This document shows positions 53,901-62,371 of a DNA stretch of 64,000 nucleotides, one piece after another. Source of the stretch: HGM04593 sp045661205 (GTDB taxonomy: Bacteria; Bacteroidota; Bacteroidia; Bacteroidales; Bacteroidaceae). The stretch covers positions 1 to 64,000 of the forward strand of contig JAZRFE010000041.1 of assembly GCA_045661205.1 (NCBI GenBank), given 5' to 3'. The notes beneath the pieces were generated by a model that was not told the origin of the DNA, ran no database searches, and was given only the letters and a program-made list of their open reading frames with translations. The translations under genes and the position numbers were made by a program. The number at the start of each line of letters is the position of its first letter. Within the stretch, counting starts at the first letter, position 1.

Positions 53901-55457
53901 GATGAGTTTAAGATCTGATTTTTGAGGTGCCGTCCATGTCAATGTTTTATTTTGCAAACAGAGATTGTACGGGGGGTATAATTGTTCGCCGGGAACAATG
54001 ACGCTGATGATAGTTTCGCGGTTGCTGCTGACGATTTCTACATTTTTATCGTCAAAGGGTATTTCCACGCCATCGTTCTCAACTTCATAATTAATGATAG
54101 AAGCCTCGTAGATGTGTCCATTACCGATAGCATTGCTTGGTGTTTGTACTATGAAGAAGTATTTGAGGGGTTTGGTGCGGTCTACCGTTGCAGTGAGGCT
54201 GGTGAGGTCGTAACCAAACTCCATGGGCTCATAGTGCAATCCGTCTACCCAACGTCCCAACATAGGAGCTTCGGGTGCGGGGTTATTTCCGTTTGTATAA
54301 CCTCCATTGAAGAAGTGGGCGAGAGAAATAGTAACATCGGGCTTGGTGGCGTTGAGATCCTCTGAGACTCCTGCGCAAAGGAACAACTCACTGCGGTGGC
54401 TGTAATCCATCAACAGTTTGATTGTGCGAAGGGGACGATAATCCTTATTTACAACATGTGCATTGGGTGCCCATGGATATGTATCTTTACCTACGGAATA
54501 GCAGTATTTGTAGGGGCAATAGATGAATCCTTTATTCTCCCAACCAGAGCCCCATGAGTTGGCGATAATCCAGGCTCCTACCTCGTCTTCCTCGACTTCG
54601 CCGATAATGCCATCCTCGTCAAGGTCAAATTCAATACGGTCATCGTATCCACAGATGGTAACAGCGTGGTCAATTGATTTTCCCCACGTTTTTACATATT
54701 TCATACCATTGACACCGGCTGCTTTGTTGGCTGCGGTAGAGGGAATTGAACCCCAGGTGCCGGAAGATGCTACTCCTATTCCTGCAATACCGCCTGCGCG
54801 CACACTTTCGTCGCCACAGTGGTTGTAGAGCCACTCTTTGAGTTCCTGACGTCCCTCGGGGGTGTTTGTGGGAGCGAAAGTTATGTCGTATTGGTTTCTG
54901 TTCCACATGGCGCTGTACCATTTGTCGTAACCCTGCATCCAGCCATAGTCGGGGTCGTCGTGAGTCTGTGGGCCGAAGAGTTTGCTATATGTGCGACCAC
55001 CATATGTGGGGACATTGGGAATACCTGTCTCTTTCGCCATATCTACATTTCCGCGACTTTGGTAAGATAACAGCCATGTGAAGTGTGTGGGGTACTGATT
55101 TTCGGGTAATGATGCATCAAGGTCGCGGTAGCAGGCCATTTCGTATGTGAACATGTAAGCGATGCTTTGTGCCGAACCACATGAGCCTCCATCCTGATTG
55201 AAGATGGGAGGAAAGTATTTGTTCTCTCCGTTGTATATATACTCAGGTAACTTTACTCTTCCCTGCTTTGCGCGTGCCTTACGGCGTGCTACATATTCAG
55301 CAGGCTGAGGGGTGCTTGCTGCGTTAGGCTGAAAATTAGGGAAGACCCTTGTGTCTACCTCGATCACTTTGCCGTCGGGCAGTGTGAACTCTTTAATTTG
55401 TGCTGTAACGTGGAATGCGAGCACAAAAAACAAAGCTAAAAGTAAATGTCTTTTCAT
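50958..55457 (-). CDS. Secreted papain-family (C1A) multidomain protease, 1499 residues
   Basis: Signal peptide 1-20 (FHVTAQ). Papain domain about 70-370: catalytic C93 in DGGSCGSAQS, H264 in SIDHAVTICGYD, N300 in IIANSWGSGW. An FN3-like region follows (about 495-580), then a LamG/concanavalin-like domain (585-745), PKD-like repeats (about 790-1050; CTYVWSIPGAEVEE, NPLEWEWELNNG), a second LamG domain (1052-1202) and a DUF5013-like galactose-binding domain (about 1279-1450). The last ~30 residues read IYNIKGQRL ... KGINIVDGYKI, a C-terminal tail common on Bacteroidales secreted proteins. It is probably an extracellular protease that binds glycans or glycoproteins. Transcribed toward the esterase operon. 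Confidence 0.9.
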   Translation of the reverse strand: MKRHLLLALFFVLAFHVTAQIKEFTLPDGKVIEVDTRVFPNFQPNAASTPQPAEYVARRKARAKQGRVKLPEYIYNGENKYFPPIFNQDGGSCGSAQSIAYMFTYEMACYRDLDASLPENQYPTHFTWLLSYQSRGNVDMAKETGIPNVPTYGGRTYSKLFGPQTHDDPDYGWMQGYDKWYSAMWNRNQYDITFAPTNTPEGRQELKEWLYNHCGDESVRAGGIAGIGVASSGTWGSIPSTAANKAAGVNGMKYVKTWGKSIDHAVTICGYDDRIEFDLDEDGIIGEVEEDEVGAWIIANSWGSGWENKGFIYCPYKYCYSVGKDTYPWAPNAHVVNKDYRPLRTIKLLMDYSHRSELFLCAGVSEDLNATKPDVTISLAHFFNGGYTNGNNPAPEAPMLGRWVDGLHYEPMEFGYDLTSLTATVDRTKPLKYFFIVQTPSNAIGNGHIYEASIINYEVENDGVEIPFDDKNVEIVSSNRETIISVIVPGEQLYPPYNLCLQNKTLTWTAPQKSDLKLIGYNVYDGNKLIAQLSAEQTQYTLESKTVDPLTVKAVYEVGVYKQESDPSNRVAQQTPNNERNRFAMFDKGGITIPNAITNVLSQATIEFWMRSSKNENYSHQIGPGWGQFLFHSNANGTLSVGWANDSKNRTNISSVFSDTTKWNHIALVIDKNKMYVYVNGTRKSILTSNSHTGLKAFGNLEFGHTGSNQWWNGGLDEIRIWNKALTLSEIKNNMYTPIETPSFQPNLLVYLSMDTIQVNGQIMLREWVGGKHASIHVTGPCQIKEEAGPLSTTVSTTPSLKIIENSSTYLTNIPFGLTAVSSLNATSWTWSVPGTDIPEFSGVTPTYTFPKAGKYTISCTAQFASGETLTTTKEITVIDGKAPVAAFDILNDTLPAGDRFSFINRSEGEGCTYVWSIPGAEVEEIRGTNATALYPTTGTFSVTLTASNSFGSSSVTHEVTVQESVPEVRFELSKTSIMFGDTIQLIDNSRYNPLEWEWELNNGCRALLVNEQSPFIVPVAPGVYDISLKASNKLGSDILTRANYLVVSNDDPGTCLNFAGTERLQLPCPFSDRQSTLTLEWWMKPQSLQNCMNITTTLGNFSTSVDANGAMTVTLSSKNAVSDDNYIICNEWHHYAIVYSNQGRIKFYRDAKLINTAASRLASRIPFLETITFGNETKGFKGQIDEVRLWGSALSEEKIAEYGNRHISDIQTAQSEDLLLLYYDFNQSGGDVIDRTGAANHAQRIGFGPDGDAWNSAIGVFTLDTNALMHGDISADYLTNYKNPFTPSATSVNPNFGTRFRRLEMRTSSSTWQDANEVVSGGIISGAHIDTSNKNNITFETEWSGFSSQLLDYRLWQTIKLPAGKYKFSVTFGDGRAAKDSRLVVCKGKTMVSDAECEKQAIAWSELSSGNLAFTLSEETEISLGIIVNLTGKSIFDIYAFQLEGVTLETISPVTPTGITNITPTQPTYNGIYNIKGQRLKELQKGINIVDGYKILNK

Positions 55458-55537
55458 ATTTGTATTTTAAAAAGGATTATTGTAATTGGTTGTGAATTAT
55501 ATGGAGATGAAATTTATGCAAGGTGTATAAGTGAAAG

Positions 55538-55545
55538 CAAAGATA
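55538..55545 (-). promoter_or_regulatory. -7 element of the C1A protease gene
   Basis: The minus strand reads TATCTTTG, giving a leader of about 75 bases before the ATG at 55457. Confidence 0.5.
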
Positions 55546-55586
55546 AGTATTTTTTGTGTACAATGTGATGTATAGGGTGCAAAAAA

Positions 55587-55630
55587 ACGGCAGCTACGCT
55601 TCGTTTATACGAACAAAGCGTAGCTGCCGT
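55587..55630 (-). terminator. Intrinsic terminator of trpS
   Basis: 15-base perfect arms (55587-55601 and 55616-55630) with a short nested inverted repeat in the loop; on the minus strand a run of seven T follows. Confidence 0.93.
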
Positions 55631-55642
55631 TAAAAAAGTATC

Positions 55643-56632
55643 TTAAATGTTTGTGAAACCGATAATCTGCTGTACCTCTTTGAGGGTTTTTGCTGCGCTC
55701 TCGCGAGCCTTGTCTGCGCCCTCTTTTGCAATCCTCTTCAGAAGTTCGGTGTTCGAAGAGTACTCCACGATGCGTTCGCGAATGGGAGCAATCTTGTTCA
55801 CGATGTCCTCGGCAAGTTGCTTTTTCAGGTCGCCATATCTTATTGAACAGTCGTTCCACTTCTCGTCGAAGTATTTGTATGTCTCGGGTGTCGATGCCAC
55901 CTCCATCAGTGTGAAGAGGTTCTGGATAACCTCGGGCTTCTGTGAATTAGGCTCTGTGGGGCCACTGTCGGTAACAGCCTTCATCACCTTCTTGCGGATG
56001 GTTGTGGCGTCGTCGATAAGGTAGATGCAGTTTCCCTCCGATTTTCCCATCTTGCCCGAACCGTCGAGTCCGGGAATCTTGATACCTTTGCCGGCGAGCG
56101 AGTAAGACTGAGGCTCGGGGAAGTACTCTACGCCGTAGATGTTGTTAAATCTTCTCGCGAACTTACGTGCCATCTCCATGTTCTGCTCCTGGTCTTTGCC
56201 CACAGGAACTTTCACGGCTTTGTGTATAAGAATGTCGGCAGCCATCAAAGTGGGGTAGGTGAGCAGTCCGGCATTAACATTGTCGGGCTGTTTGCGCGCC
56301 TTCTCCTTGAAAGACGTCACGCGCTCGAGCTCTCCCAGATATGCGCTCATGTTAAGATAAAGGTAAAGCTCCAATACCTCTTTTACATCACTCTGAATGT
56401 ATATGGTCGATTTTTCGGGGTCGATGCCACATGCCAAATACTCGGCAAGGATAGTGTATGCGCTCTTGCGTATATCTTCGGGCTTGGGGTGTGTGGTCAG
56501 TGAGTGCCAGTCGGCGATGAAGAAGAGGCAGTTGTAATCCTCCTGCATCTTTACGAAGTTTGTCACTGCTCCGAAATAGTTTCCAAGATGAAGATTTCCG
56601 GTGGGGCGTATTCCGCTAACTACTGTTTCCAT
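55643..56632 (-). CDS. trpS: Tryptophanyl-tRNA synthetase
   Basis: 329 residues, class I. The HIGH counterpart is GIRPTGNLHLGNYFGAV at residues 7-23, and KMGKSEGNCI near 195 is the KMSKS loop. GKDQEQNMEMARKFA is the tryptophan-pocket region. Full bacterial length. Monocistronic: own promoter element upstream (56693-56700) and a strong terminator downstream. Confidence 0.97.
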   Translation of the reverse strand: METVVSGIRPTGNLHLGNYFGAVTNFVKMQEDYNCLFFIADWHSLTTHPKPEDIRKSAYTILAEYLACGIDPEKSTIYIQSDVKEVLELYLYLNMSAYLGELERVTSFKEKARKQPDNVNAGLLTYPTLMAADILIHKAVKVPVGKDQEQNMEMARKFARRFNNIYGVEYFPEPQSYSLAGKGIKIPGLDGSGKMGKSEGNCIYLIDDATTIRKKVMKAVTDSGPTEPNSQKPEVIQNLFTLMEVASTPETYKYFDEKWNDCSIRYGDLKKQLAEDIVNKIAPIRERIVEYSSNTELLKRIAKEGADKARESAAKTLKEVQQIIGFTNI

Positions 56633-56692
56633 TTTATATATATTTATATGTGCGAGCGAGTTCTCGCGTTATTAATTTGCAACTTTCAGCTG

Positions 56693-56700
56693 CAAAGATA
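56693..56700 (-). promoter_or_regulatory. trpS: -7 element of trpS
   Basis: The minus strand reads TATCTTTG, 61 bases before the trpS ATG. Confidence 0.55.
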
Positions 56701-56739
56701 GGTTTTTTTGTGCTTTTTGAGAAAATAATTGCAAAAAGA

Positions 56740-56771
56740 TTTGGTGCTTAGATAAAATAGCATTACTTTTG
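56740..56771 (+). promoter_or_regulatory. Promoter of the tRNA-Val pair
   Basis: TTTG (56740-56743), 20 bases, TACTTTTG (56764-56771), which matches TAnnTTTG; the first tRNA begins 30 bases later. Confidence 0.68.
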
Positions 56772-56800
56772 CATCGCATTTGAGGGTTGAGGCCCATTTC

Positions 56801-56875
56801 GGGCGTTTAGCTCAGCTGGTTCAGAGCATCTGCCTTACAAGCAGAGGGTCGGCGGTTCGAATCCGTCAACGCCCA
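56801..56875 (+). tRNA. tRNA-Val (anticodon TAC), copy 1
   Basis: 75 bases. Seven-base acceptor stem GGGCGTT/AACGCCC, D-loop AGCTCAGCTGGT, anticodon loop CTTACAA (TAC, reading GTA and other Val codons), T-arm GGTTCGAATCC. CCA is not encoded. Confidence 0.96.
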
Positions 56876-56903
56876 CACTCCTCAAATGTAACCGAAATAT
56901 TTC

Positions 56904-56978
56904 GGGCGTTTAGCTCAGCTGGTTCAGAGCATCTGCCTTACAAGCAGAGGGTCGGCGGTTCGAATCCGTCAACGCCCA
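56904..56978 (+). tRNA. tRNA-Val (anticodon TAC), copy 2
   Basis: Identical to copy 1, 28 bases downstream, and presumably processed from the same transcript. Confidence 0.96.
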
Positions 56979-56990
56979 CGATACAATGTA

Positions 56991-57015
56991 AGTCTGCAAA
57001 TAGCAGGCTTTTTTT
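56991..57015 (+). terminator. Terminator after the tRNA-Val pair
   Basis: 7-base stem (56991-56997 with 57003-57009, one mismatch) directly followed by a run of T. Confidence 0.7.
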
Positions 57016-57089
57016 GTTTTTATTGAGATAATATTCTTTTATTTTAAATAAACTTTTGCGCATCGTGTGCGTTTATGGGTAAAAAGTAC

Positions 57090-57097
57090 TATTTTTG
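57090..57097 (+). promoter_or_regulatory. purB: -7 element of the purB operon
   Basis: TATTTTTG, 28 bases before the chosen purB ATG. The upstream in-frame ATG at 57095 falls inside this element. Confidence 0.55.
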
Positions 57098-57124
57098 TAC
57101 CCAAATCATTTATATTCACAAAAA

Positions 57125-58471
57125 ATGAAACTTGACATTCTTACAGCAATTTCACCTATAGACGGAAGATATAGGGGTAAAACAGAGGCTTTGGCAAATT
57201 ATTTCTCGGAGTATGCGCTGATGAAATATCGCGTATTTGTTGAGATAGAGTATTTTATAGCATTGTGCGAGTTGCCTTTGCCGCAGCTCAAAGGCGTGGA
57301 TGCATCGCTCTTCCCTTCGTTCAGAAAAATATATAGCGACTTTACAGTCGAGGATGCCATGCGCATAAAAGAGATTGAGAAAGTTACCAATCACGATGTA
57401 AAGGCTGTCGAGTATTTCATTAAGGAGCGTTTCGACGCCATCGGTGGTCTCGATGCTTATAAAGAGTTCATCCACTTCGGACTCACATCACAGGATATCA
57501 ACAATACCTCTATCCCCTGCACGGTAAAGGCTGCGCTCGAAGAGGTTTACTACCCTGTGCTCGACGAAATGCTGGCCATCCTCAAAGAGTATGCCGAGGC
57601 ATGGAAAGATATTGCTCTCCTCGCACGTACACACGGACAGCCCGCTTCACCCACACGCTTGGGCAAAGAGGTAATGGTGTTTGTTTACCGTATCGAGACA
57701 CAGCTTGCCGAGCTCAAGAAATGCGCGATTTCGGCAAAGTTCGGTGGTGCAACAGGTAACTTCAACGCTCACCATGTAGCATATCCCGAAATAGATTGGA
57801 AAGCATTTGCCAACAAGTTTGTATCTGAGAAGTTGGGCTTGCAGCGCGAGCAGTACACCACTCAGATTTCTAACTACGATAACATGGCGGCACTGTTCGA
57901 TGCACTTGCACGCATCAACACCATCATCATAGATATGGACAGAGACTTCTGGCAGTACATCTCCATGGAGTTCTTCAAGCAGAAAATCAAGGCCGGCGAG
58001 GTAGGTTCAAGTGCTATGCCCCACAAGGTGAACCCCATCGACTTCGAGAACAGCGAGGGTAACCTGGGTATCGCAAACGCCATACTTGCTCACCTTGCAA
58101 CAAAGTTGCCTATTTCGCGTTTGCAGCGCGACCTTACCGACTCGACAGTGCTCCGCAACGTAGGCGCACCTTTCGGTCACATAATCATTGCCATCAAGAG
58201 CACAATGGTGGGCTTGCGCAAGTTGCTCCTCAACGAAACAGCAATTTACGACGAGCTCGACAACTGCTGGAGCGTCTGCGCCGAGGGTATTCAGACAATT
58301 CTGCGTCGCGAGGGTTATCCCAACCCCTACGAGGCATTGAAAGCTCTCACACGCACCAACCAGAAAATCACACGCGAGTCGTTGCTTGAGTTTATCGAGG
58401 GCTTGAACGTGGCAGAGTCTGTGAAGGTAGAGCTTCGTAACATCACACCCCATTCTTACACAGGAATGTAG
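57125..58471 (+). CDS. purB: Adenylosuccinate lyase
   Basis: 448 residues from ATG at 57125 (MKLDILTAISPIDGRYRG). It splits SAICAR and adenylosuccinate in purine synthesis. LTAISPIDGRY is the usual N-terminus of the E. coli-type enzyme; HFGLTSQDINNTS holds a catalytic His region; the flexible signature loop GSSAMPHKVNPIDFENSEGN near 295 bears the catalytic Ser. Start preferred over 57095, which lies in the promoter. Followed 39 bases later by a pseudouridine synthase on the same strand. Confidence 0.96.
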   Translation: MKLDILTAISPIDGRYRGKTEALANYFSEYALMKYRVFVEIEYFIALCELPLPQLKGVDASLFPSFRKIYSDFTVEDAMRIKEIEKVTNHDVKAVEYFIKERFDAIGGLDAYKEFIHFGLTSQDINNTSIPCTVKAALEEVYYPVLDEMLAILKEYAEAWKDIALLARTHGQPASPTRLGKEVMVFVYRIETQLAELKKCAISAKFGGATGNFNAHHVAYPEIDWKAFANKFVSEKLGLQREQYTTQISNYDNMAALFDALARINTIIIDMDRDFWQYISMEFFKQKIKAGEVGSSAMPHKVNPIDFENSEGNLGIANAILAHLATKLPISRLQRDLTDSTVLRNVGAPFGHIIIAIKSTMVGLRKLLLNETAIYDELDNCWSVCAEGIQTILRREGYPNPYEALKALTRTNQKITRESLLEFIEGLNVAESVKVELRNITPHSYTGM

Positions 58472-58510
58472 CAAAAATCAGGACCGTGAGGTTCGCAAAA
58501 AATATAAAAA

Positions 58511-59752
58511 ATGAATAATTACAGAGACAAGCGAGCAGAGGGCTTCTCCTCGAACAGAGGCGGTGGCAAATTCCGCTCGTACAATCGCAACGAAGAGTCA
58601 AACGGCCGTCAGAAAACCGGTCAGCGTTTTAACAAATTTGGCGAAGGTCGCCCCTCGTACGGCGGTAACGACTACAAGAACAACCGCGAGGAGGGTGGCA
58701 ATCGTTTCAAATTCAACAACAGAAACGACCGCGAAGCAAACAACAGCCGTTTCGGATATAACAAAGTCGGCGCAGGCCGCTTCGACAACGAGCAGGGACA
58801 GGGCGGATACCGTCGTCCCCGTTTCCGTCAGGGCGAAGGAGAGCAGGGCAACAACCGCCCCTACACACCCTCGTACAATGCAGGTGCAGCTCCTCGTGGC
58901 GAGCGATACAATGGTCATGGCGGTGATAGAAAACTCTCATATGCCCAGCATACAAAGAATGGTGTTTACAATGCCAATTCAAAATACAACAAGAAGAAAC
59001 AGATTGAGTACAAAGAGGTTCTTTCCGACCCCGATGCACCGTTGCGTCTGAACAAATATCTTGCCAATGCCGGTGTGTGCTCACGTCGCGAGGCAGATAA
59101 CTTCATACAGGCAGGTCTTGTAACCGTGAACGGCGCCATCGTCACAGAGCTTGGAACAAAAATCACCCGCAACGACGATGTACGTTTCAACGGCGAGCGT
59201 GTGAACCCCGAGCGCAAGGTGTACATCCTGCTCAACAAACCCAAGGACTGCGTGACAACGGTAGACGATCCCCAGGAGCGCAAAACAGTGCTCGACTGTT
59301 TGCAGGGAGCATGCAAAGAGCGCATCTACCCCGTAGGTCGTCTCGACCGCAACACCACCGGTGTGCTTCTGCTCACCAACGACGGAGACATGGCTTCCAA
59401 ACTGACTCACCCCAAGTTTATGAAGAAAAAAATCTATCATGTCTATTGCGACAAGAACGTTGCAAAGTCGGACATGGCACTGCTTGTCGAGGGTCTCGAG
59501 CTTGAAGACGGAAAAGCTTACGCCGACGAGGTTACCTATGTAAACGATGCCGACCGCTCACAGATAGGCCTCGAAATACACTCGGGTAAGAACCGCATCG
59601 TGCGCCGTATGATGGAGCACCTCGGCTACAAAGTGGTGAAGCTCGATCGCGTACTTTTTGCCGGCCTCACCAAGAAAAACCTCAAACGCGGCGATTGGCG
59701 TTACCTCACAGAGAAAGAGGTGAACATGCTGCGTATGGGAGCTTATGAGTAA
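58511..59752 (+). CDS. RsuA/RluB-family pseudouridine synthase with RG/N-rich disordered N-terminal arm
   Basis: 413 residues. Residues 1-165 are low complexity, rich in Gly, Asn, Arg and Tyr (RGGGKFRSYNRN, GGYRRPRFRQGEGE), with no predicted fold. An S4 RNA-binding domain follows (about 176-235; LRLNKYLANAGVCSRREAD), then the catalytic domain with nucleophile D279 in VGRLDRNTTGVLLLTND and IHSGKNRIVRRMMEHLGY. It converts a uridine of 23S or 16S rRNA to pseudouridine. The arm resembles eukaryotic RGG boxes and likely binds RNA. 24 bases upstream of asnS. Confidence 0.93.
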   Translation: MNNYRDKRAEGFSSNRGGGKFRSYNRNEESNGRQKTGQRFNKFGEGRPSYGGNDYKNNREEGGNRFKFNNRNDREANNSRFGYNKVGAGRFDNEQGQGGYRRPRFRQGEGEQGNNRPYTPSYNAGAAPRGERYNGHGGDRKLSYAQHTKNGVYNANSKYNKKKQIEYKEVLSDPDAPLRLNKYLANAGVCSRREADNFIQAGLVTVNGAIVTELGTKITRNDDVRFNGERVNPERKVYILLNKPKDCVTTVDDPQERKTVLDCLQGACKERIYPVGRLDRNTTGVLLLTNDGDMASKLTHPKFMKKKIYHVYCDKNVAKSDMALLVEGLELEDGKAYADEVTYVNDADRSQIGLEIHSGKNRIVRRMMEHLGYKVVKLDRVLFAGLTKKNLKRGDWRYLTEKEVNMLRMGAYE

Positions 59753-59776
59753 ACTTAGAATTTAAAGAAACACAAG

Positions 59777-61180
59777 ATGAAAAGCATAAAACGTACAAAA
59801 ATCTCCGACCTGCTTTCACTCACTACCTATGGTGGCGAGGTGAATGTAAAAGGTTGGGTGAGAACACGCCGCGGCAGCAAGCAGGTAGCATTCGTTGCCC
59901 TCAACGACGGTTCCACCATAAAGAACGTTCAGATAGTAATAGACCTTGATAAAATCGACGAGGAACTTGTAAAGAAAATCTCTACCGGTACATGTCTCAG
60001 CGTCAATGGTACTCTCGTAGAGTCCATCGGCGGAGGCCAGAGCGTAGAGGTGCAGGCTACCGAGATTGAAATTCTCGGTGAATGTGACAATACATATCCC
60101 TTGCAGAAAAAAGGCCAGACAATGGAGTTTATGCGCTCGGTGGCACACCTCCGTCCCCGCACAAACACCTTTGGTGCAATCTTCCGCATACGTCACAACA
60201 TGGCATATGCCATCCATAAGTTCTTCCACGACAAGGGTTTCTACTACTTCCACACACCCATCATCACAGCTTCGGACTGCGAGGGTGCAGGACAGATGTT
60301 CCAGGTGACAACAATGAACCTCTACGACCTGAAAAAAGACGAGAATGGTTCAATAATATACAACGACGACTTCTTCGGCAAACAGGCGAGCCTGACAGTG
60401 TCGGGACAGCTCGAGGGTGAACTTGCAGCAACAGCTCTCGGAGCCATCTACACCTTCGGCCCCACCTTCCGCGCCGAGAATTCAAACACTCCCCGTCACC
60501 TTGCCGAGTTCTGGATGATTGAGCCCGAGGTTGCCTTCAACGACATCTACGACAACATGGAGCTTGCCGAGGAGTTCATAAAATATTGTGTACAGTGGGC
60601 ACTTGACAACTGCATGGACGACATCAAGTTCCTCAACGACATGATCGACAAGGAGCTTATCGAGCGTCTGCGTTCAATCGTAAATACCGAGTTTGTACGT
60701 CTCAAATACACCGAGGGTATCGAGATACTCGAAAAGGCTGTTGCCGACGGACACAAGTTCGAGTTCCCCGTATATTGGGGTGTAGACCTCGCATCGGAGC
60801 ACGAGAGATACCTCGTGGAGCACCACTTCAAACGCCCTGTTATTCTCACTGACTATCCCAAAGAGATAAAGGCCTTCTACATGAAACAGAACGAGGATGG
60901 CAAGACAGTGCGCGCAATGGACGTCCTCTTCCCCAAAATCGGCGAGATTATCGGTGGTTCAGAGCGTGAGGCCGATTATGATAAACTGCTTGCACGCATC
61001 GAGGAACTTGGCATCCCCATGAAGGATATGTGGTGGTACCTCGATACACGTCGTTACGGTTCATGCCCCCACTCCGGCTTTGGCCTCGGCTTCGAGCGTC
61101 TGTTGCTCTTTGTTACAGGTATGTCAAATATCCGTGACGTGATACCTTTCCCCCGCACTCCCAACAACGCAGAGTTCTAA
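59777..61180 (+). CDS. asnS: Asparaginyl-tRNA synthetase
   Basis: 467 residues, class IIb. N-terminal OB anticodon-binding domain (about 15-105; VNVKGWVRTRRGSKQVAFVAL), then the catalytic core with motif 2 (TFRAENSNTPRHLAEFWMIE) and motif 3 (GFGLGFERLLLFVTG). The Asn type is indicated by RHLAEFWMIEPE and the absence of the Asp-specific flipping loop. It charges tRNA-Asn directly. Same strand and 24 bases after the pseudouridine synthase. Confidence 0.96.
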   Translation: MKSIKRTKISDLLSLTTYGGEVNVKGWVRTRRGSKQVAFVALNDGSTIKNVQIVIDLDKIDEELVKKISTGTCLSVNGTLVESIGGGQSVEVQATEIEILGECDNTYPLQKKGQTMEFMRSVAHLRPRTNTFGAIFRIRHNMAYAIHKFFHDKGFYYFHTPIITASDCEGAGQMFQVTTMNLYDLKKDENGSIIYNDDFFGKQASLTVSGQLEGELAATALGAIYTFGPTFRAENSNTPRHLAEFWMIEPEVAFNDIYDNMELAEEFIKYCVQWALDNCMDDIKFLNDMIDKELIERLRSIVNTEFVRLKYTEGIEILEKAVADGHKFEFPVYWGVDLASEHERYLVEHHFKRPVILTDYPKEIKAFYMKQNEDGKTVRAMDVLFPKIGEIIGGSEREADYDKLLARIEELGIPMKDMWWYLDTRRYGSCPHSGFGLGFERLLLFVTGMSNIRDVIPFPRTPNNAEF

Positions 61181-61186
61181 GAATTA

Positions 61187-61220
61187 TTTTCATCGAGCAA
61201 CAAATGTTGCTCGATGAAAA
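61187..61220 (+). terminator. Intercistronic 15-bp perfect hairpin, no T tract
   Basis: Arms 61187-61201 and 61206-61220 with a 4-base loop between asnS and the GDP-mannose pyrophosphorylase; the following sequence is TATAAAAT, not a T run. Confidence 0.5.
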
Positions 61221-61238
61221 TATAAAATATATGATGAA

Positions 61239-62333
61239 ATGGATAAAAATCGGTATTGTGTAATAATGGCAGGAGGTATTGGCAGCCGTTTGTGGCCGCT
61301 GAGCCGCAAGAGCTATCCCAAACAGTTTCACGACCTGCTCGGCTGTGGCAGAACACTGCTGCAACAGACTTTCGACCGTTACAGCCGTATTGTCCCGTTG
61401 AAAAACATCATAGTCTCCACAAATAGCGATTACTCCCACCTTGTGAAGGAGCAGTTGCCCCAGCTCTCTTCGGAGCAGATACTTCACGAGCCCACCTATC
61501 GTGGCACAGCGCCCAGCATAGCCTATGCGGCGTGTCACATAAAGCGTCTCAACGAAAATGCCAATATCGTAGTTGCTCAGGCCGACCAACTTATTCTCGA
61601 CGAGAATCTTTTTGTAAAGACGGTAAATGCCGGTCTCGACTTTGTGGCCTCCAACCGCATGTTGGTGATTGTGGGTATCAAACCCACATGTCCCGAGACA
61701 CGCTACGGCTACATCCAGGCCGAAGAGCAAAGCGAAACATTTTCGGACGGCACCTTCCACAAAGTGCGCACCTTCACCGAAAAACCGGCATACGAATTTG
61801 CCAAAATCTTCATGGAGAGTGGCGAGTTCTATTGGAACTCGGGAATCTACATCTGGAACGTGCAGACAATCATCGATACAATGACCGAACTGTTGCCCGA
61901 CATGATGGGCGAGCTCGAGCGTGTCTTCAATGAATACCCCAACAGAGACGAGCGTCGCCGTCGCGTCTACGACTCCTACACCTCTTTCCCCAACGTCTCA
62001 ATGGACTATGCGGTGATGGAGAGAGCCGACAATGTCTACTTGCAGATAGGAGAGTTTGGCTGGGCCGACCTCGGTACATGGGATTCTCTTTACAGCACCT
62101 TCCCCAAAGACAAGAGTGGCAATGCAATAGTGAAGTCTCGCACCATCACATACAACAGTCACGACAATGTAGTCGTGATGCCCAAAGGCAAGCTGGCAAT
62201 CATTCAGGATGTCGAGGACCTGCTTATTGCCGATGTAGGCAATGTGTTGCTTGTATGCAAGAAGGGTAAAGAGGGCGATATAAGGAAATTTCTCAACGAT
62301 GCCCGTATGAAGTACGGCGATGAATTTGTATAG
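61239..62333 (+). CDS. manC: Mannose-1-phosphate guanylyltransferase
   Basis: 364 residues, the short form without the C-terminal cupin isomerase domain of E. coli ManC. The nucleotide-binding start IMAGGIGSRLWPLSRKSYPK (residues 9-28) and FTEKPAYEFAK, EFYWNSGIYIWN are the GMP_transf motifs. It makes GDP-mannose, a donor for mannose and fucose in surface glycans and fits the mannosyltransferase-like GT4 enzymes at 11157-13485. Preceded by a perfect hairpin and followed by a terminator. Confidence 0.93.
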   Translation: MDKNRYCVIMAGGIGSRLWPLSRKSYPKQFHDLLGCGRTLLQQTFDRYSRIVPLKNIIVSTNSDYSHLVKEQLPQLSSEQILHEPTYRGTAPSIAYAACHIKRLNENANIVVAQADQLILDENLFVKTVNAGLDFVASNRMLVIVGIKPTCPETRYGYIQAEEQSETFSDGTFHKVRTFTEKPAYEFAKIFMESGEFYWNSGIYIWNVQTIIDTMTELLPDMMGELERVFNEYPNRDERRRRVYDSYTSFPNVSMDYAVMERADNVYLQIGEFGWADLGTWDSLYSTFPKDKSGNAIVKSRTITYNSHDNVVVMPKGKLAIIQDVEDLLIADVGNVLLVCKKGKEGDIRKFLNDARMKYGDEFV

Positions 62334-62338
62334 CTTTA

Positions 62339-62371
62339 AGAGGTTGCAGTTTGGCAACCTCTTTCTTTTTT
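62339..62371 (+). terminator. Intrinsic terminator
   Basis: 9-base perfect arms (62339-62347 and 62354-62362), 6-base loop, then a T-rich tail interrupted by one C. Confidence 0.88.

Noticed and set aside
56780..57031. 83-codon frame across the tRNA-Val pair
   Set aside because: The sequence is explained by two tRNA genes; the frame is a by-product.
58511..59010. RG/N-rich arm as a separate small gene fused by error
   Set aside because: No stop, start or ribosome site separates it from the S4 domain, and the codon use is continuous.
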